A stretch of DNA of 64,000 bases from Sulfurospirillum oryzae (GCF_025770725.1 NZ_JANZKZ010000003.1:1-64000); one strand, 5' to 3'; counted from the stretch's first letter, positions 8,784 through 16,541 are shown. Numbers and translations: made by a program. Notes: a model not told the origin generated them from the sequence alone.

Positions 8784-9964
8784 AAACATTAAAAACGATC
8801 ATTGTGTTGATGAGCCTTTTAGGGCTAACTAGTTTAATGGCGCAGAGTTTGAATGCTTTATATGTAAAAGAGGATCTTTCTAAAGTGAGCCTAACGTCAA
8901 ATGTTTGGCAAAAAGCAAAAGAGCAAAGTGTTGAGGTCTATCCTCAAACGACCATAGAGATGAATGATGCGGAACTGATAAAAGCCAATGAAGCGAACCT
9001 TGCTAAAGTTTTACATGTAAAGACTTTGAGCGATGGAAAATCGGTCGCATTTTTACTTCAGTGGAATGATAAAACCAAAAGCCTTCAAACAGTGCAAAGC
9101 ACTACGGACTACAGCGATGGTTTTGCGGTGCAATTTTCAACCGTAAATGACAAACTCCCCTACATTGGTATGGGCAGCGTTGATCGAGCGGTGATTGTGC
9201 ATTTGCAAAAAGCAACGGGCAAGGTTTATGAGCCCAATAACGGCGGCGATGTTTACCATCAAGTGAACGCATCCAACCAAAACGCCTTTGCCAAAGAGCT
9301 TACTTCGTACAAAAATGAGGTTGCAAAGCAGGGGAATGGTGATTATCAGCGTGCATTTATTGCAGAGGGTTTTCGCTCTCTGACACAGATTCGAGATAAC
9401 TCTGAGCCCTCTTTGATGGAGATGAAGTACGACAAAGGTGTCTGGAGCGCGCTTTTGGTACGCCCTCTTAAAAGTGAACACCTCAATCTTCAAGGCAGTT
9501 TTCCTGTCGCTTTTGCGATCTGGGATGGCGAGAAGAAAAACCGTGATGGTGCGAAGTTGCTCAGTGCTTGGGTAGGGGTGAGTCTTGATGCCAATGCTAA
9601 AGCGTTAGCTCTTTTGGATGAAGCCAAAGGAGATGCGAGCAATGGCGAGAAGCTCATGATGGAGAACTGTTCGGCATGCCATCAGTATAAATCGGTGAAA
9701 AATGCCCCTAACTACATGGCACCAAACCTCTCCAATATCGGTGGATATGCCAATGCGAGTTACCTCAAAGAGTCCATTATGGAGCCAAGTGCTGTTGTGG
9801 TGCCAGGCTACAACCTTAACGCGCACAAGAACTTTTTATGGTACACGAGTGATGACAAAGGTGTGCGTACATCAACCATGCCACCGTTTGCGCATTTGGA
9901 TGAGAAAAGCGTGAATGATCTGGTTGCCTTTATGAAAACCCTCAAAGTGGAGGTCGAAAAATGA
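8780..9964 (+). CDS. Heme-b gamma subunit (EbdC/SerC/DdhC-like) fused to a C-terminal cytochrome c domain
   Basis: A 394-residue secreted protein (signal peptide MKTLKTIIVLMSLLGLTSLMAQ). Residues about 25-285 match the ethylbenzene-dehydrogenase gamma family: SDGFAVQFS and LPYIGMGSVDRAV contain the region of the axial Met ligand. Residues about 290-394 form a c-type cytochrome domain with CSACH (297-301) and a probable distal Met in STMPPFAHL. Known gamma subunits (SerC, DdhC, ClrC, EbdC) are single heme-b proteins of about 215-240 residues, so the fused cytochrome is unusual and would give the complex its own exit to periplasmic redox partners. It overlaps beta and the next gene by 4 bases each. 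Confidence 0.9.
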   Translation: MKTLKTIIVLMSLLGLTSLMAQSLNALYVKEDLSKVSLTSNVWQKAKEQSVEVYPQTTIEMNDAELIKANEANLAKVLHVKTLSDGKSVAFLLQWNDKTKSLQTVQSTTDYSDGFAVQFSTVNDKLPYIGMGSVDRAVIVHLQKATGKVYEPNNGGDVYHQVNASNQNAFAKELTSYKNEVAKQGNGDYQRAFIAEGFRSLTQIRDNSEPSLMEMKYDKGVWSALLVRPLKSEHLNLQGSFPVAFAIWDGEKKNRDGAKLLSAWVGVSLDANAKALALLDEAKGDASNGEKLMMENCSACHQYKSVKNAPNYMAPNLSNIGGYANASYLKESIMEPSAVVVPGYNLNAHKNFLWYTSDDKGVRTSTMPPFAHLDEKSVNDLVAFMKTLKVEVEK

Positions 9965-10350
9965 AAAAAATAGCACTTTTAATGGCGCTTTTAGCGGTTG
10001 GTTTATGTGCCGAGAGTATCGAGAAAAAAGGGTTTTTAACCAGTAAATGGTGCGCACAGAATGGTTACTTTTCAGACTGTCGTTTGGAAAGTCTTGTGTG
10101 TGGCAGTGGCGAGTGTTTCAAAAGCTGGGAGTTTGGCGATAAAGTAACCGATGAGCTTGTTTTATTTGTTCACAATGAGCAAAAAATCTATGCGATTGAT
10201 TACAGTGCCATTCCTCGCTATAAACTTGATGAGCCGATGAACATGAATGAGGTGACGATTAGCGGTGAGGTAAGAGGCGATACGATTGTCGCGAGTGGCT
10301 TTAAAGCACCTCCTCCGCCTCAAAAAAGCTTCTTTAAGGGATGTTTATAG
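9961..10350 (+). CDS. Cys-rich periplasmic protein of unknown function in the molybdoenzyme operon
   Basis: A 129-residue protein with a signal peptide (MKKIALLMALLAVGLCAESI). The mature part has about six Cys (KWCAQNGYFSDC, LVCGSGEC, KGCL at the end), then a beta-rich segment (ELVLFVHNEQKIYAID, EVTISGEVRGDTIVASGF) and a Pro-rich tail (APPPPQ). I do not recognise a family. Its four-base overlap with the gamma subunit and its place before torD make it an accessory or additional subunit of the respiratory complex; metal or heme delivery or disulfide structure could explain the Cys. Function not assigned. Confidence 0.75.
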   Translation: MKKIALLMALLAVGLCAESIEKKGFLTSKWCAQNGYFSDCRLESLVCGSGECFKSWEFGDKVTDELVLFVHNEQKIYAIDYSAIPRYKLDEPMNMNEVTISGEVRGDTIVASGFKAPPPPQKSFFKGCL

Positions 10351-10901
10351 TGAATGCTAAAAACAGAGCGCAGATGTACGCTTTTTTATCCAAAATGTTT
10401 GCAACGGTTTTGGATGAGAAGCTTATAGGTGAGCTTAAAAACGACAGAGCCATTTTGGAGCTGGTGCTTGATGATGAGGTGGAGTGGTTTGTCACCACGC
10501 CACTTTCTGAATTAGAAGAAGCGCTCAATGTCGATTTTAGCTCGCTTTTTTTGATGCACTCACTGCCTATTGAATCGTCTATTTTGGATGACAAAGAAGA
10601 GGTTCTCGTGGGGCTTCAAAACCCTGTCATGCAGTTTTACTTTGAACATGGGTATGAGCTTAATCTCACAAAATCAGAGCTTCAAGCTCCGGATCATCTC
10701 AGCCTTGAGTGTGCTTTTATGCAAAATTTGATTTTGAAAAATGAGGTTGAGGCACAAAGAGCCTTTTTGCAAAAGCATCTTTTAAACTGGGCGCCAATGT
10801 ATCTTTTGGGAATTGCCAATATGGCACAAACACCTTTTTACAGGGAACTTTGCGCCCTTGGAGCGGAGTATATCATCGCAGATTATGAGGGACTATGCTA
10901 G
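10350..10901 (+). CDS. TorD/DmsD-family molybdoenzyme chaperone
   Basis: An all-helical cytoplasmic protein of 183 residues with the family motif PDHLSLECAFM near residue 110, typical of TorD/NarJ/SerD-like chaperones that bind the Tat signal of the catalytic subunit and hold it until the cofactor is in. An ATG exists at 10341, but AAGGG sits directly against it; the GTG at 10350 has that ribosome site nine bases upstream and gives the natural N-terminus (NAKNRAQMYAFLSKMF). It overlaps the last base of the preceding stop codon, and its own stop overlaps the next ATG. Confidence 0.88.
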   Translation: MNAKNRAQMYAFLSKMFATVLDEKLIGELKNDRAILELVLDDEVEWFVTTPLSELEEALNVDFSSLFLMHSLPIESSILDDKEEVLVGLQNPVMQFYFEHGYELNLTKSELQAPDHLSLECAFMQNLILKNEVEAQRAFLQKHLLNWAPMYLLGIANMAQTPFYRELCALGAEYIIADYEGLC

Positions 10902-11914
10902 AGCGAACACTTTACATTGACCGTGTTGGGGCTTTTGCGCTGGATCGCTTGAGCTGTTTGCGCAATGAGTATGCGAACAATGCGTGTACGTTGTGCCAAG
11001 ATGCTTGTGCGCATGAAGCGTTTGTCTTCAAGCAAGGCAAACTGCGTCTTAGCCCTTTATGCACACAGTGTGGAGCGTGCATGGGCGCGTGTCCTACCAA
11101 AGCGCTCTCTTTGTATGGGCACTCTTTGCAAAAAGCGTTAGATTTTGTGAAAAAAGAGGACGCACCACTCTTTGCATGTAAAGGTGAAATGCCCTGTTTG
11201 GGAGCGTTGAGTGTTGATGAGTGGTGTGCGATTTTACTGGAGGGAAAAAACGTTACATGTCATCTTTTGGAGTGTGCAACGTGTGAGCATAACCGTGGGA
11301 GTGCGGTTGAGCAAAGGATTCGTGTGCGCATTGATGAAGCCAATGATTTTGTGGGCAAGTTGCACAAACGTGAGCGCATTAGCTTCGCTTCCCAAAAGCC
11401 AAAAGAGAGCACGCGTAGAGCCTTTTTTGAACGTTTCATCGCACCGTCTAAATTTGTTCCAAGTGTACCAGAAGCACCACGATTTGAGCTCAAAAAAGTG
11501 CTTAAAACAACACTTTCTGCGAGTTTGAGGGTAGAGCCTTTCTCTTTTTTACATACGAAAGAGATTGCCCAAAATTGTGATAACTGTAAAGAGTGTGTGC
11601 AGTTTTGCCCAAGCCAAGCACTGAGTTACAACCATGACCAGACGGAGCTACTTTTTCAGATGGGCAAGTGTATTGGGTGTGGTATTTGTGAAGATATTTG
11701 TAAAAAAGAGGCGATAACAAGTGTGAAAAAAGAGGTTGATTTGATAGATTTCGCGTATGATCGTGCTATTGTTTTGATGCATCATGATCTGCAAGTGTGT
11801 CTTACATGTAAATGTGCTTTCTCTTACAAAGGAGGCGAAAAGGTGTGTGAGAGGTGTGCAAGCTTTGAAAAAGAGCATGCACAGATGTTTGTTTTAGCCT
11901 CGCAAAGCCACTAA
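10895..11914 (+). CDS. Polyferredoxin-like 4Fe-4S protein with C-terminal zinc-ribbon-like tail
   Basis: A 339-residue cytoplasmic protein (no signal peptide) with two ferredoxin-type modules. The N-terminal one contains CTLCQDAC and CTQCGACMGACP; the second contains CDNCKECVQFCP and CIGCGICEDICK. Between them are further Cys (CKGEMPC, CHLLECATCEH) and at the end CLTCKC...CERC, which could bind zinc or another cluster. Last gene of the molybdoenzyme operon, overlapping torD. Because it has no export signal it probably works in cytoplasmic maturation or electron supply rather than in the periplasmic complex. Confidence 0.85.
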   Translation: MLERTLYIDRVGAFALDRLSCLRNEYANNACTLCQDACAHEAFVFKQGKLRLSPLCTQCGACMGACPTKALSLYGHSLQKALDFVKKEDAPLFACKGEMPCLGALSVDEWCAILLEGKNVTCHLLECATCEHNRGSAVEQRIRVRIDEANDFVGKLHKRERISFASQKPKESTRRAFFERFIAPSKFVPSVPEAPRFELKKVLKTTLSASLRVEPFSFLHTKEIAQNCDNCKECVQFCPSQALSYNHDQTELLFQMGKCIGCGICEDICKKEAITSVKKEVDLIDFAYDRAIVLMHHDLQVCLTCKCAFSYKGGEKVCERCASFEKEHAQMFVLASQSH

Positions 11915-11962
11915 AAAGAAAAAATATGCTAGTCTTTTGCAAGATCGAATCAAGGAGTGACC

Positions 11963-12211
11963 ATGCGATATATCATGATAGCCTTAGTATTGCTTGTTTT
12001 TACGGGGTGTACAAAACTAAGCAAAGAAAATTATGACAAAATCCAAGTGGGCATGAGCTACACACAAGTAACGGACATTTTGGGGAAAGCAACTAAATGT
12101 GACGCATTTGCAGGCATGAGTGACTGCACGTGGGGCGATGAAAAACAGTATATCAAAGTGAAATTAGTTGCTGATAAAGTGATGTTTATGCATTCACAAG
12201 GGATTGAATAA
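11963..12211 (+). CDS. Small lipoprotein, SmpA/BamE-like or DUF3862-like fold
   Basis: An 82-residue lipoprotein: MRYIMIALVLLVFTGC has a lipobox at Thr-Gly-Cys. The mature part reads KLSKENYDKIQVGMSYTQV followed by a DILGKAT segment, the pattern of the SmpA/OmlA (BamE-like) and DUF3862 small outer-membrane lipoproteins. The ATG at 11963 is chosen because AAGGAG (11952-11957) is correctly spaced; the earlier in-frame GTG at 11957 overlaps that ribosome site. It stands alone about 50 bases after the respiratory operon. Precise role unknown. Confidence 0.75.
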   Translation: MRYIMIALVLLVFTGCTKLSKENYDKIQVGMSYTQVTDILGKATKCDAFAGMSDCTWGDEKQYIKVKLVADKVMFMHSQGIE

Positions 12212-12269
12212 TTAACAAAGGGTTAACATAACGCATCTATAATTCCAAACGAAAATTAAGGAGTTATAG

Positions 12270-12782
12270 ATGAAGGTTATCCCAAGAAATATTTTAAGTG
12301 CGCTATTGTGCGTCGTATTTGTTATTGTCTCAATTACTGGAATCATGATGTTTTTTAAAATTCGCCCACTTTCCACCGAAACACTTCATATCTGGTTAGG
12401 ACTTGCGTTTGTTCTTGCTAGTTGTTTACATCTGCTCAAAAACTGGAGTGCTTTTCTCTCTTACTTTAAAAAACGTTCCACGGTACTTTCTATGCTTTTT
12501 GGCGTTCTTATCACCGCAGTGTTTATCGTTACACCGTTGTTGATGCCACAACAAGAAAAAGGGATGAATCCTAAGGGTAAAATTATTGGAACGATGATGA
12601 ATGCACCGCTTTTCAAAGTAGCAGCATTTGTGGATTTGGATGAAGAGATGATGGTCAAGGTATTGGCAGATAAGAAGATTGTAGCGTCTAGTAAGCAATC
12701 GGTTTTGGAAATTGCAAAGGCAAATGATAAAACCAATGATGATATTTTAAATCTTGTTTTTGCGGCACCAAAAGCACCGTAA
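12270..12782 (+). CDS. Membrane protein with cytochrome-b-like helices (DUF4405-type)
   Basis: A 170-residue protein with three hydrophobic segments (about 9-30, 40-58 and 70-92) carrying His residues at ETLHIWLGL and SCLHLLKNW, the arrangement of DUF4405 and related small b-type cytochrome domains. The C-terminal 70 residues are soluble (MMNAPLFKVAAFVDLDEEMMVKV...). AAGGAG precedes the ATG by six bases. TTAAC-N5-GTTAA (12211-12227 region) lies just upstream. It could take part in electron transfer at the membrane; this is inference from the His-bearing helices. Confidence 0.65.
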   Translation: MKVIPRNILSALLCVVFVIVSITGIMMFFKIRPLSTETLHIWLGLAFVLASCLHLLKNWSAFLSYFKKRSTVLSMLFGVLITAVFIVTPLLMPQQEKGMNPKGKIIGTMMNAPLFKVAAFVDLDEEMMVKVLADKKIVASSKQSVLEIAKANDKTNDDILNLVFAAPKAP

Positions 12783-12790
12783 TTTAACGT

Positions 12791-12822
12791 TTTACATGTA
12801 AGGAAAAATCCTTACATGTAAA
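12791..12822. terminator. Bidirectional terminator built from two inverted TTACATGTAA palindromes
   Basis: TTTACATGTAAGGA (12791-12804) and its exact reverse complement (12809-12822) form a long stem around a short A-rich loop between two convergent genes. Each arm is itself a near-palindrome. The same 30 bases recur at 46711-46740, also between convergent genes. Confidence 0.75.
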
Positions 12823-12835
12823 GGTAAAAAAAGGA

Positions 12836-14089
12836 TTATTTATCCTCTTTTTTCATCGCTTCTTTAGCACCTTTAACCGCGCCATCCATCATGTGTTTGG
12901 CTACTTCCCACGCACGGAAGCCTAGTTTTTTTGCTTCTTGTGCAACGTGTTTTGCGGTATCGTTTTCAAATTCAAATTGCTTGAATGACTCCACTTTTGC
13001 AGAAGCTTTTTTCTCAAATTCATTCACATCTTTTTTGAGTGATTCGAGTTTTTTCTCCGCTTTGTCTTTAAAAGTTTTTTCAAATACGGAAGCTTCAGCT
13101 TTAAGCAGTTCAATACGCTCACCAATAACCTCTTTAGCATCGTTTGCTGCGCGCATAATTTTTGCTGTTGAGCTGTTCATCTCTTTGGTCATCTCTTTGA
13201 TAAGGCTGGCAGAAATACCTTCACTTTGTGAAGCAAGGGCTTCAAGTAAGAGAATAAATTGTTCATCAATGCGTAGAAGCTCTTTGCGAAGATCGGCAAG
13301 ATCTGTTTCTAAAAGCCCTTCCATCGCTTCAGTTGGCGCGTATTTGAGATCATTCTTAAATTTATCAATCGCTTTGGTAATACCCTCTCGCACACCATTA
13401 ATAGAGCCATCTAAAATCTCTTTTGCATGTCCGAGATCTTCATCGGCAATATCAATACTTGCGGAGATAATGGTGTTTGAAATATCGATGATACGCTGTT
13501 TGGTTAAGTCGCCTTCTGAAATGGTTTGAAAACTGAGATTTTTGGTGATTTCATGAATTGTATCGGCAATATCACTGCCATTTTCAAGTGTTGTAAGTAG
13601 CGCCTCTTGCGTAGTTTCTTTCAAAATTCCCAACATCTCAATACCACGTAGCTTTGCATCATGTAACGCTGTAAGCGCACTCTCTTTTGTCTCTTCTTGC
13701 ATGTGCGAAATATGTGCTTCAAGCACACAAAATGCCTCAGAAAGGGTGGTGCGAATTTGCTGTTTTTGAGCAAAAATGCTTTTCTCAAGTTGCTCTTTTT
13801 CGTAGATCGTTTTGTATAAAAACGCCTTTTTTTCGTGGCTGGTTGCTTTTAAAAGACCATCAATCACGGCACTAATGGCACGAGGAGATTTCAGTCCTTC
13901 ATCATGCAACGCTTTGCAGTAAAGCTCGAAGAGCTCACCAATGCGGTTGTGAATGTTCGTCTCATCTTTGAGACGTTGAACTTTTTTACGTGAAAGCTCA
14001 AATGTGAGCTCACTAATCAGTTTAAAAAGTTCAGGCTCGCCTTTTTTCTCTTTGAGTGTGGCTAAAAAAATGGTGTACGTTGATTCCAT
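12836..14089 (-). CDS. Large helical, coiled-coil protein of unknown function
   Basis: A 417-residue, highly charged, almost wholly helical protein with no signal peptide or clear membrane segment. The middle has repeated amphipathic stretches (GREGITKAIDKFKNDLKYAP, STIISASIDIADEDLGHAK-like) and the C-terminal third is a Lys/Glu coiled coil (FKDKAEKKLESLKKDVNEFE). Such apolipoprotein-like patterns occur in phasin- and DUF6781-like proteins, but I cannot assign a family. It shares a bidirectional terminator with the convergent DUF4405-like gene and lies 12 bases after the DUF493 gene of the moaC pair. Confidence 0.7.
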   Translation of the reverse strand: MESTYTIFLATLKEKKGEPELFKLISELTFELSRKKVQRLKDETNIHNRIGELFELYCKALHDEGLKSPRAISAVIDGLLKATSHEKKAFLYKTIYEKEQLEKSIFAQKQQIRTTLSEAFCVLEAHISHMQEETKESALTALHDAKLRGIEMLGILKETTQEALLTTLENGSDIADTIHEITKNLSFQTISEGDLTKQRIIDISNTIISASIDIADEDLGHAKEILDGSINGVREGITKAIDKFKNDLKYAPTEAMEGLLETDLADLRKELLRIDEQFILLLEALASQSEGISASLIKEMTKEMNSSTAKIMRAANDAKEVIGERIELLKAEASVFEKTFKDKAEKKLESLKKDVNEFEKKASAKVESFKQFEFENDTAKHVAQEAKKLGFRAWEVAKHMMDGAVKGAKEAMKKEDK

Positions 14090-14101
14090 GGTTGACCTCT
14101 T

Positions 14102-14359
14102 TTACAGTACAAATTTTATGTGTTGATGTGCTTTAAGCAGATGAAAAAGCATTTTACGATCGTCGGCATTATGGACAAGAACACGAAGTGTGTAACTTGC
14201 GTAGTTACCTTTAGCGCTATTTTGGGATTTGCGAATCTCATGGATACGCTCTTCCAAAATCTCTTGTACCAGTGTAGTGACATTGTGTTCGGTACTTAGA
14301 ACAAGTTTATATTCCCAATGACACGGATAATCAAGCTGGAGTTCGGGTGTAGTTTCCAC
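14102..14359 (-). CDS. DUF493 family protein (YbeD/HP0495-like)
   Basis: An 85-residue protein with the small ferredoxin-like alpha/beta fold signature of the DUF493 family: [11 protein letters not shown], a helix, then [20 protein letters not shown] and a C-terminal HQHIKFVL strand. Family members (YbeD, HP0495) are conserved small proteins with a suspected regulatory, ACT-like role. It overlaps the end of moaC by 29 bases, so it is translationally coupled to it. Confidence 0.8.
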   Translation of the reverse strand: METTPELQLDYPCHWEYKLVLSTEHNVTTLVQEILEERIHEIRKSQNSAKGNYASYTLRVLVHNADDRKMLFHLLKAHQHIKFVL

Positions 14360-14810
14360 TTTTTCCTCCGCTTTTGGATTCTAAGCGAATATCACTAATG
14401 ACCATCGATTTGTCGATGGCTTTGGACATATCGTAAATGGTTAAAAGACCAATACTCACACCTGTCAGTGCTTCCATCTCTACGCCGGTTTGTCCTTTGA
14501 GTTTAGCGGTAACAGTGAGTTTAAAGCCAGGGAGCTTTGGGAGCTCTTCAACGTCACAATTGACAGAAGTGAGCATTAAAGGGTGACACATAGGAATGAG
14601 ATCGCTGGTGCGCTTTGTTCCAAGAATTGCCGCAATGACTGCTGTTTGAAGCACAGGTCCTTTTTTCGTTTGCTGTGAAATAATCATATCAAATGCGACT
14701 TGGCTCATCGTGATAGTACCGCTTGCTACGGCAACCCTAAAACTTTCACTTTTATCGCTGACGTCGACCATTTTAGGTCTATCTTTTTCGTCTAAATGGG
14801 TTAGTTTCAT
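14331..14810 (-). CDS. moaC: Cyclic pyranopterin monophosphate synthase MoaC
   Basis: A 159-residue protein matching MoaC across its length: [20 protein letters not shown], the ATIS-like region [18 protein letters not shown] (catalytic His), [14 protein letters not shown] and the final KSGGKSG. MoaC converts the MoaA product to cyclic pyranopterin monophosphate, an early step in molybdenum-cofactor synthesis, and so supports the molybdoenzyme encoded earlier in the window. GAGGGG precedes the ATG. Its leader carries a dispersed repeat element and a TATAAT about 145 bases upstream. Confidence 0.95.
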   Translation of the reverse strand: MKLTHLDEKDRPKMVDVSDKSESFRVAVASGTITMSQVAFDMIISQQTKKGPVLQTAVIAAILGTKRTSDLIPMCHPLMLTSVNCDVEELPKLPGFKLTVTAKLKGQTGVEMEALTGVSIGLLTIYDMSKAIDKSMVISDIRLESKSGGKSGNYTRTPA

Positions 14811-14835
14811 CCGCCCCTCTTTGTTTTTTTATTTT

Positions 14836-14920
14836 TGACACGCTTTCAAAGCAAAGCTTCTCAAGCTACGTTAACACTTGGTTTTGTTCGGCACAAAGCC
14901 CACGCACCTTCGGTGCTTTT
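14836..14920 (-). repeat. Dispersed leader repeat, copy A (before moaC)
   Basis: Read on the minus strand this 85-base stretch matches 27675-27759 without gaps at about 87% (11 mismatches by eye): AAAGCACC..GGTGCGTGGGC, AGTGTTAACGTAG, AAGCTTTGCTTTGAAAGCG, GTGTCAA. It contains a GCACC/GGTGC hairpin and a second hairpin around AAGC-TTT-GCTT. It ends 25 bases before the moaC start. Confidence 0.8.
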
Positions 14921-14956
14921 AGTTTTTACAAAATGCGTTTCGCAAGAAGCGTAATT

Positions 14957-14962
14957 ATTATA
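14957..14962 (-). promoter_or_regulatory. Probable -10 box of moaC
   Basis: Minus-strand TATAAT. If used, the moaC transcript would have a leader of about 140 bases that contains repeat copy A. Confidence 0.5.
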
Positions 14963-15061
14963 ACACCATTTCTCTTAAGTCCGTGTGTGTGATAAGAGTG
15001 TGTCATTTTTTCTCATTATCTAGAAAAACAGTTGTCTCTCTACTTAGAAATCTTGATTTTA

Positions 15062-15070
15062 TGCTACAAT
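15062..15070 (+). promoter_or_regulatory. Extended -10 promoter of the RRM gene
   Basis: TGCTACAAT: an upstream TG, one base, then TACAAT at 15065-15070. It leaves an untranslated leader of about 85 bases, as seen in cold-responsive RNA-binding protein genes. Confidence 0.55.
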
Positions 15071-15161
15071 GATTTTGCAAAGTCGTTCAATGTTATCTGA
15101 ATTTAACGTAGTTACGGGCAAAAGGTAACAATGAATGATCCAAAAATGAGGAGTACGGTAA

Positions 15162-15440
15162 ATGAATATTTACGTGGGCAATGTAAAGTATGAGATGACG
15201 GGAGATCAGCTTAAAGAGATGTTCTCAGCGTATGGTGAAGTATCAAGTGCAAGAATCATCAGTGATAGAGAGACTGGAAGATCAAAAGGTTTCGGTTTTG
15301 TTGAAATGCCAAATGATTCAGAAGCATTAGCTGCTATCGAAGCAACAAACGAAAAAGAGATCGGTGGAAGAACTTTAAAAGTTAATGAAGCTAGACCTCG
15401 TGAAGAGCGTCCAAGAAGATCTCCTAGAGATTTTAACTAA
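15162..15440 (+). CDS. Single-RRM RNA-binding protein
   Basis: A 92-residue RNA-recognition-motif protein with RNP2 (IYVGNV, residues 3-8) and RNP1 (KGFGFVEM, about 42-49), then an Arg/Pro-rich tail (EARPREERPRRSPRDFN). Bacterial proteins of this type bind single-stranded RNA and often respond to cold or stress. GAGGA is positioned upstream of the ATG, and a strong hairpin ends the transcript directly after the gene, so it is monocistronic. Confidence 0.92.
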   Translation: MNIYVGNVKYEMTGDQLKEMFSAYGEVSSARIISDRETGRSKGFGFVEMPNDSEALAAIEATNEKEIGGRTLKVNEARPREERPRRSPRDFN

Positions 15441-15449
15441 CGCTTAAAT

Positions 15450-15487
15450 GTAAAGAAACGCCACACTTTAATGTGACGCTTCTTTAC
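15450..15487. terminator. Bidirectional terminator between the RRM gene and pldA
   Basis: A 16-bp stem (15450-15465 with 15472-15487, containing two G-T wobbles) around a CTTTAA loop, followed by ACTACATTTTTAT. It lies between convergent genes. Confidence 0.8.
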
Positions 15488-15494
15488 TACATTT

Positions 15495-16541
15495 TTATCG
15501 TGAGAGTGCGAAACCTATACCAATACGATTCGTTCGTTTATCGTAATCAATAAGGCTTTCTGCATAACCGCTATAAAGTTGTATGTACCCAAATAAACTC
15601 TCTTCCCACAATGGGAATGTCCAATCAAACTGCACGGCACCTCGATTATTTTCCCTTTGAAGATTGTCTCTAAGAAGCATTTTAAATGTCTGTTTTTTCC
15701 ATGGATAAATCAGTTCAAGATCGGCAGAACCTAGATAATCATCAATGTTTGGATTGTCATCGGTGGCACTGCTTTCAGGAATACGATACCAAATACGTGG
15801 CGCGATGACGAGTCCTCCTGCTTGGAAAAAAGTCTTTGCATACAGACGATTCCATGAGCGGGATTTGTCTCCACCTTGTCCATTGGATTCATGCAAAATA
15901 CCAAATTGATAGGCTTTGATAAAACTGTCTTTATCAAAATGTGGCATGATCACAAAAAGTTCAGGTTGGTAGTTTGTTTCACGAAACGGTGCTGAATCAG
16001 ATGCGGTTTGCCACCACGATGTTTGCGTATACGCTGCAACAATGGTTTCATGCAAACCAAAAAGATTGTCAACGAGCCCTTTTTGGAAGCTTACTTGGAA
16101 CTTTGTCTCTTGATGTTCCCTGTTTTGATGCGCAACATTATCGTACGTATACGGTAGGAGATAGTTCATCTTATAAGGCGCAATATCAAAGGTTTGAGTC
16201 ACCATCTGCTGTACGGAGCTTTTGGTCTCTGCATCATCATTGTATGAATCCAAAAATGAACTATACACAGCTTCAGTACGCTCGATTTTTTGCAATTGTT
16301 GTGTGAGACTGCTTTCCAATGTTTTATTCTGCTCCACTTTCGTTTCAAAGCTCAAAATGGCAGCTTGTTTGTACCAGATTAACGAGCGGTCATTGTCATG
16401 TTGTGCCTCATATTGTTTGGCTAATTCATAGGCTGCTTTGGCATCTCCATGTTTGGCTTGATCCTCAAGAGTACTAAGATCACTCGCCAAAAGCACCCAA
16501 GGAATTTGTGCTACAATAGCACATAGAAGTAGTTTTTTCAC
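15495..16541 (-). CDS. pldA: Outer-membrane phospholipase A1 (PldA-like) with an N-terminal Sel1-like repeat
   Basis: The C-terminal beta-barrel has the OMPLA catalytic pattern: HESNG followed by SRSWNRLY, i.e. the His-Ser pair and downstream Asn of PldA, which hydrolyses outer-membrane phospholipids after membrane damage. Before the barrel, residues about 25-60 (LEDQAKHGDAKAAYELAKQY, then SLIWYKQAA) form a Sel1/TPR-like repeat not usual in E. coli PldA. The GTG at 16541, with AAAGG seven bases upstream, gives a proper signal peptide (KKLLLCAIVAQIPWVLLAS) and 348 residues; the longer frame would run into the divergent EamA gene. Confidence 0.85.
   Translation of the reverse strand: MKKLLLCAIVAQIPWVLLASDLSTLEDQAKHGDAKAAYELAKQYEAQHDNDRSLIWYKQAAILSFETKVEQNKTLESSLTQQLQKIERTEAVYSSFLDSYNDDAETKSSVQQMVTQTFDIAPYKMNYLLPYTYDNVAHQNREHQETKFQVSFQKGLVDNLFGLHETIVAAYTQTSWWQTASDSAPFRETNYQPELFVIMPHFDKDSFIKAYQFGILHESNGQGGDKSRSWNRLYAKTFFQAGGLVIAPRIWYRIPESSATDDNPNIDDYLGSADLELIYPWKKQTFKMLLRDNLQRENNRGAVQFDWTFPLWEESLFGYIQLYSGYAESLIDYDKRTNRIGIGFALSR

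Larger units (their letters stand above)
14811..15161. other. Divergent intergenic region between moaC and the RRM gene
   Basis: This 351-base gap holds repeat copy A (14836-14920), a small GCGTTTCGCAAGAAGCG hairpin-like stretch (14935-14951), the probable moaC promoter (14957-14962, minus) and the RRM-gene promoter (15062-15070, plus) with its leader of about 85 bases. I see no open reading frame or RNA gene that I can support in it. Confidence 0.7.

Noticed and set aside
12211-12230. NssR-type box TTAAC-N4-GTTAA before the DUF4405-like gene
   Set aside because: The half-sites are present but spaced by five bases, not four, so I do not call it an operator.
12891-13529. A 212-residue plus-strand frame opposite the helical protein
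   Set aside because: Ser/Phe-rich translation typical of an antisense shadow; no ribosome site and the minus-strand protein is coherent.
14811-14956. A molybdenum-cofactor riboswitch in the moaC leader
   Set aside because: The structured stretch is a dispersed repeat that also precedes genes unrelated to molybdenum, so a Moco-specific aptamer is not supported.
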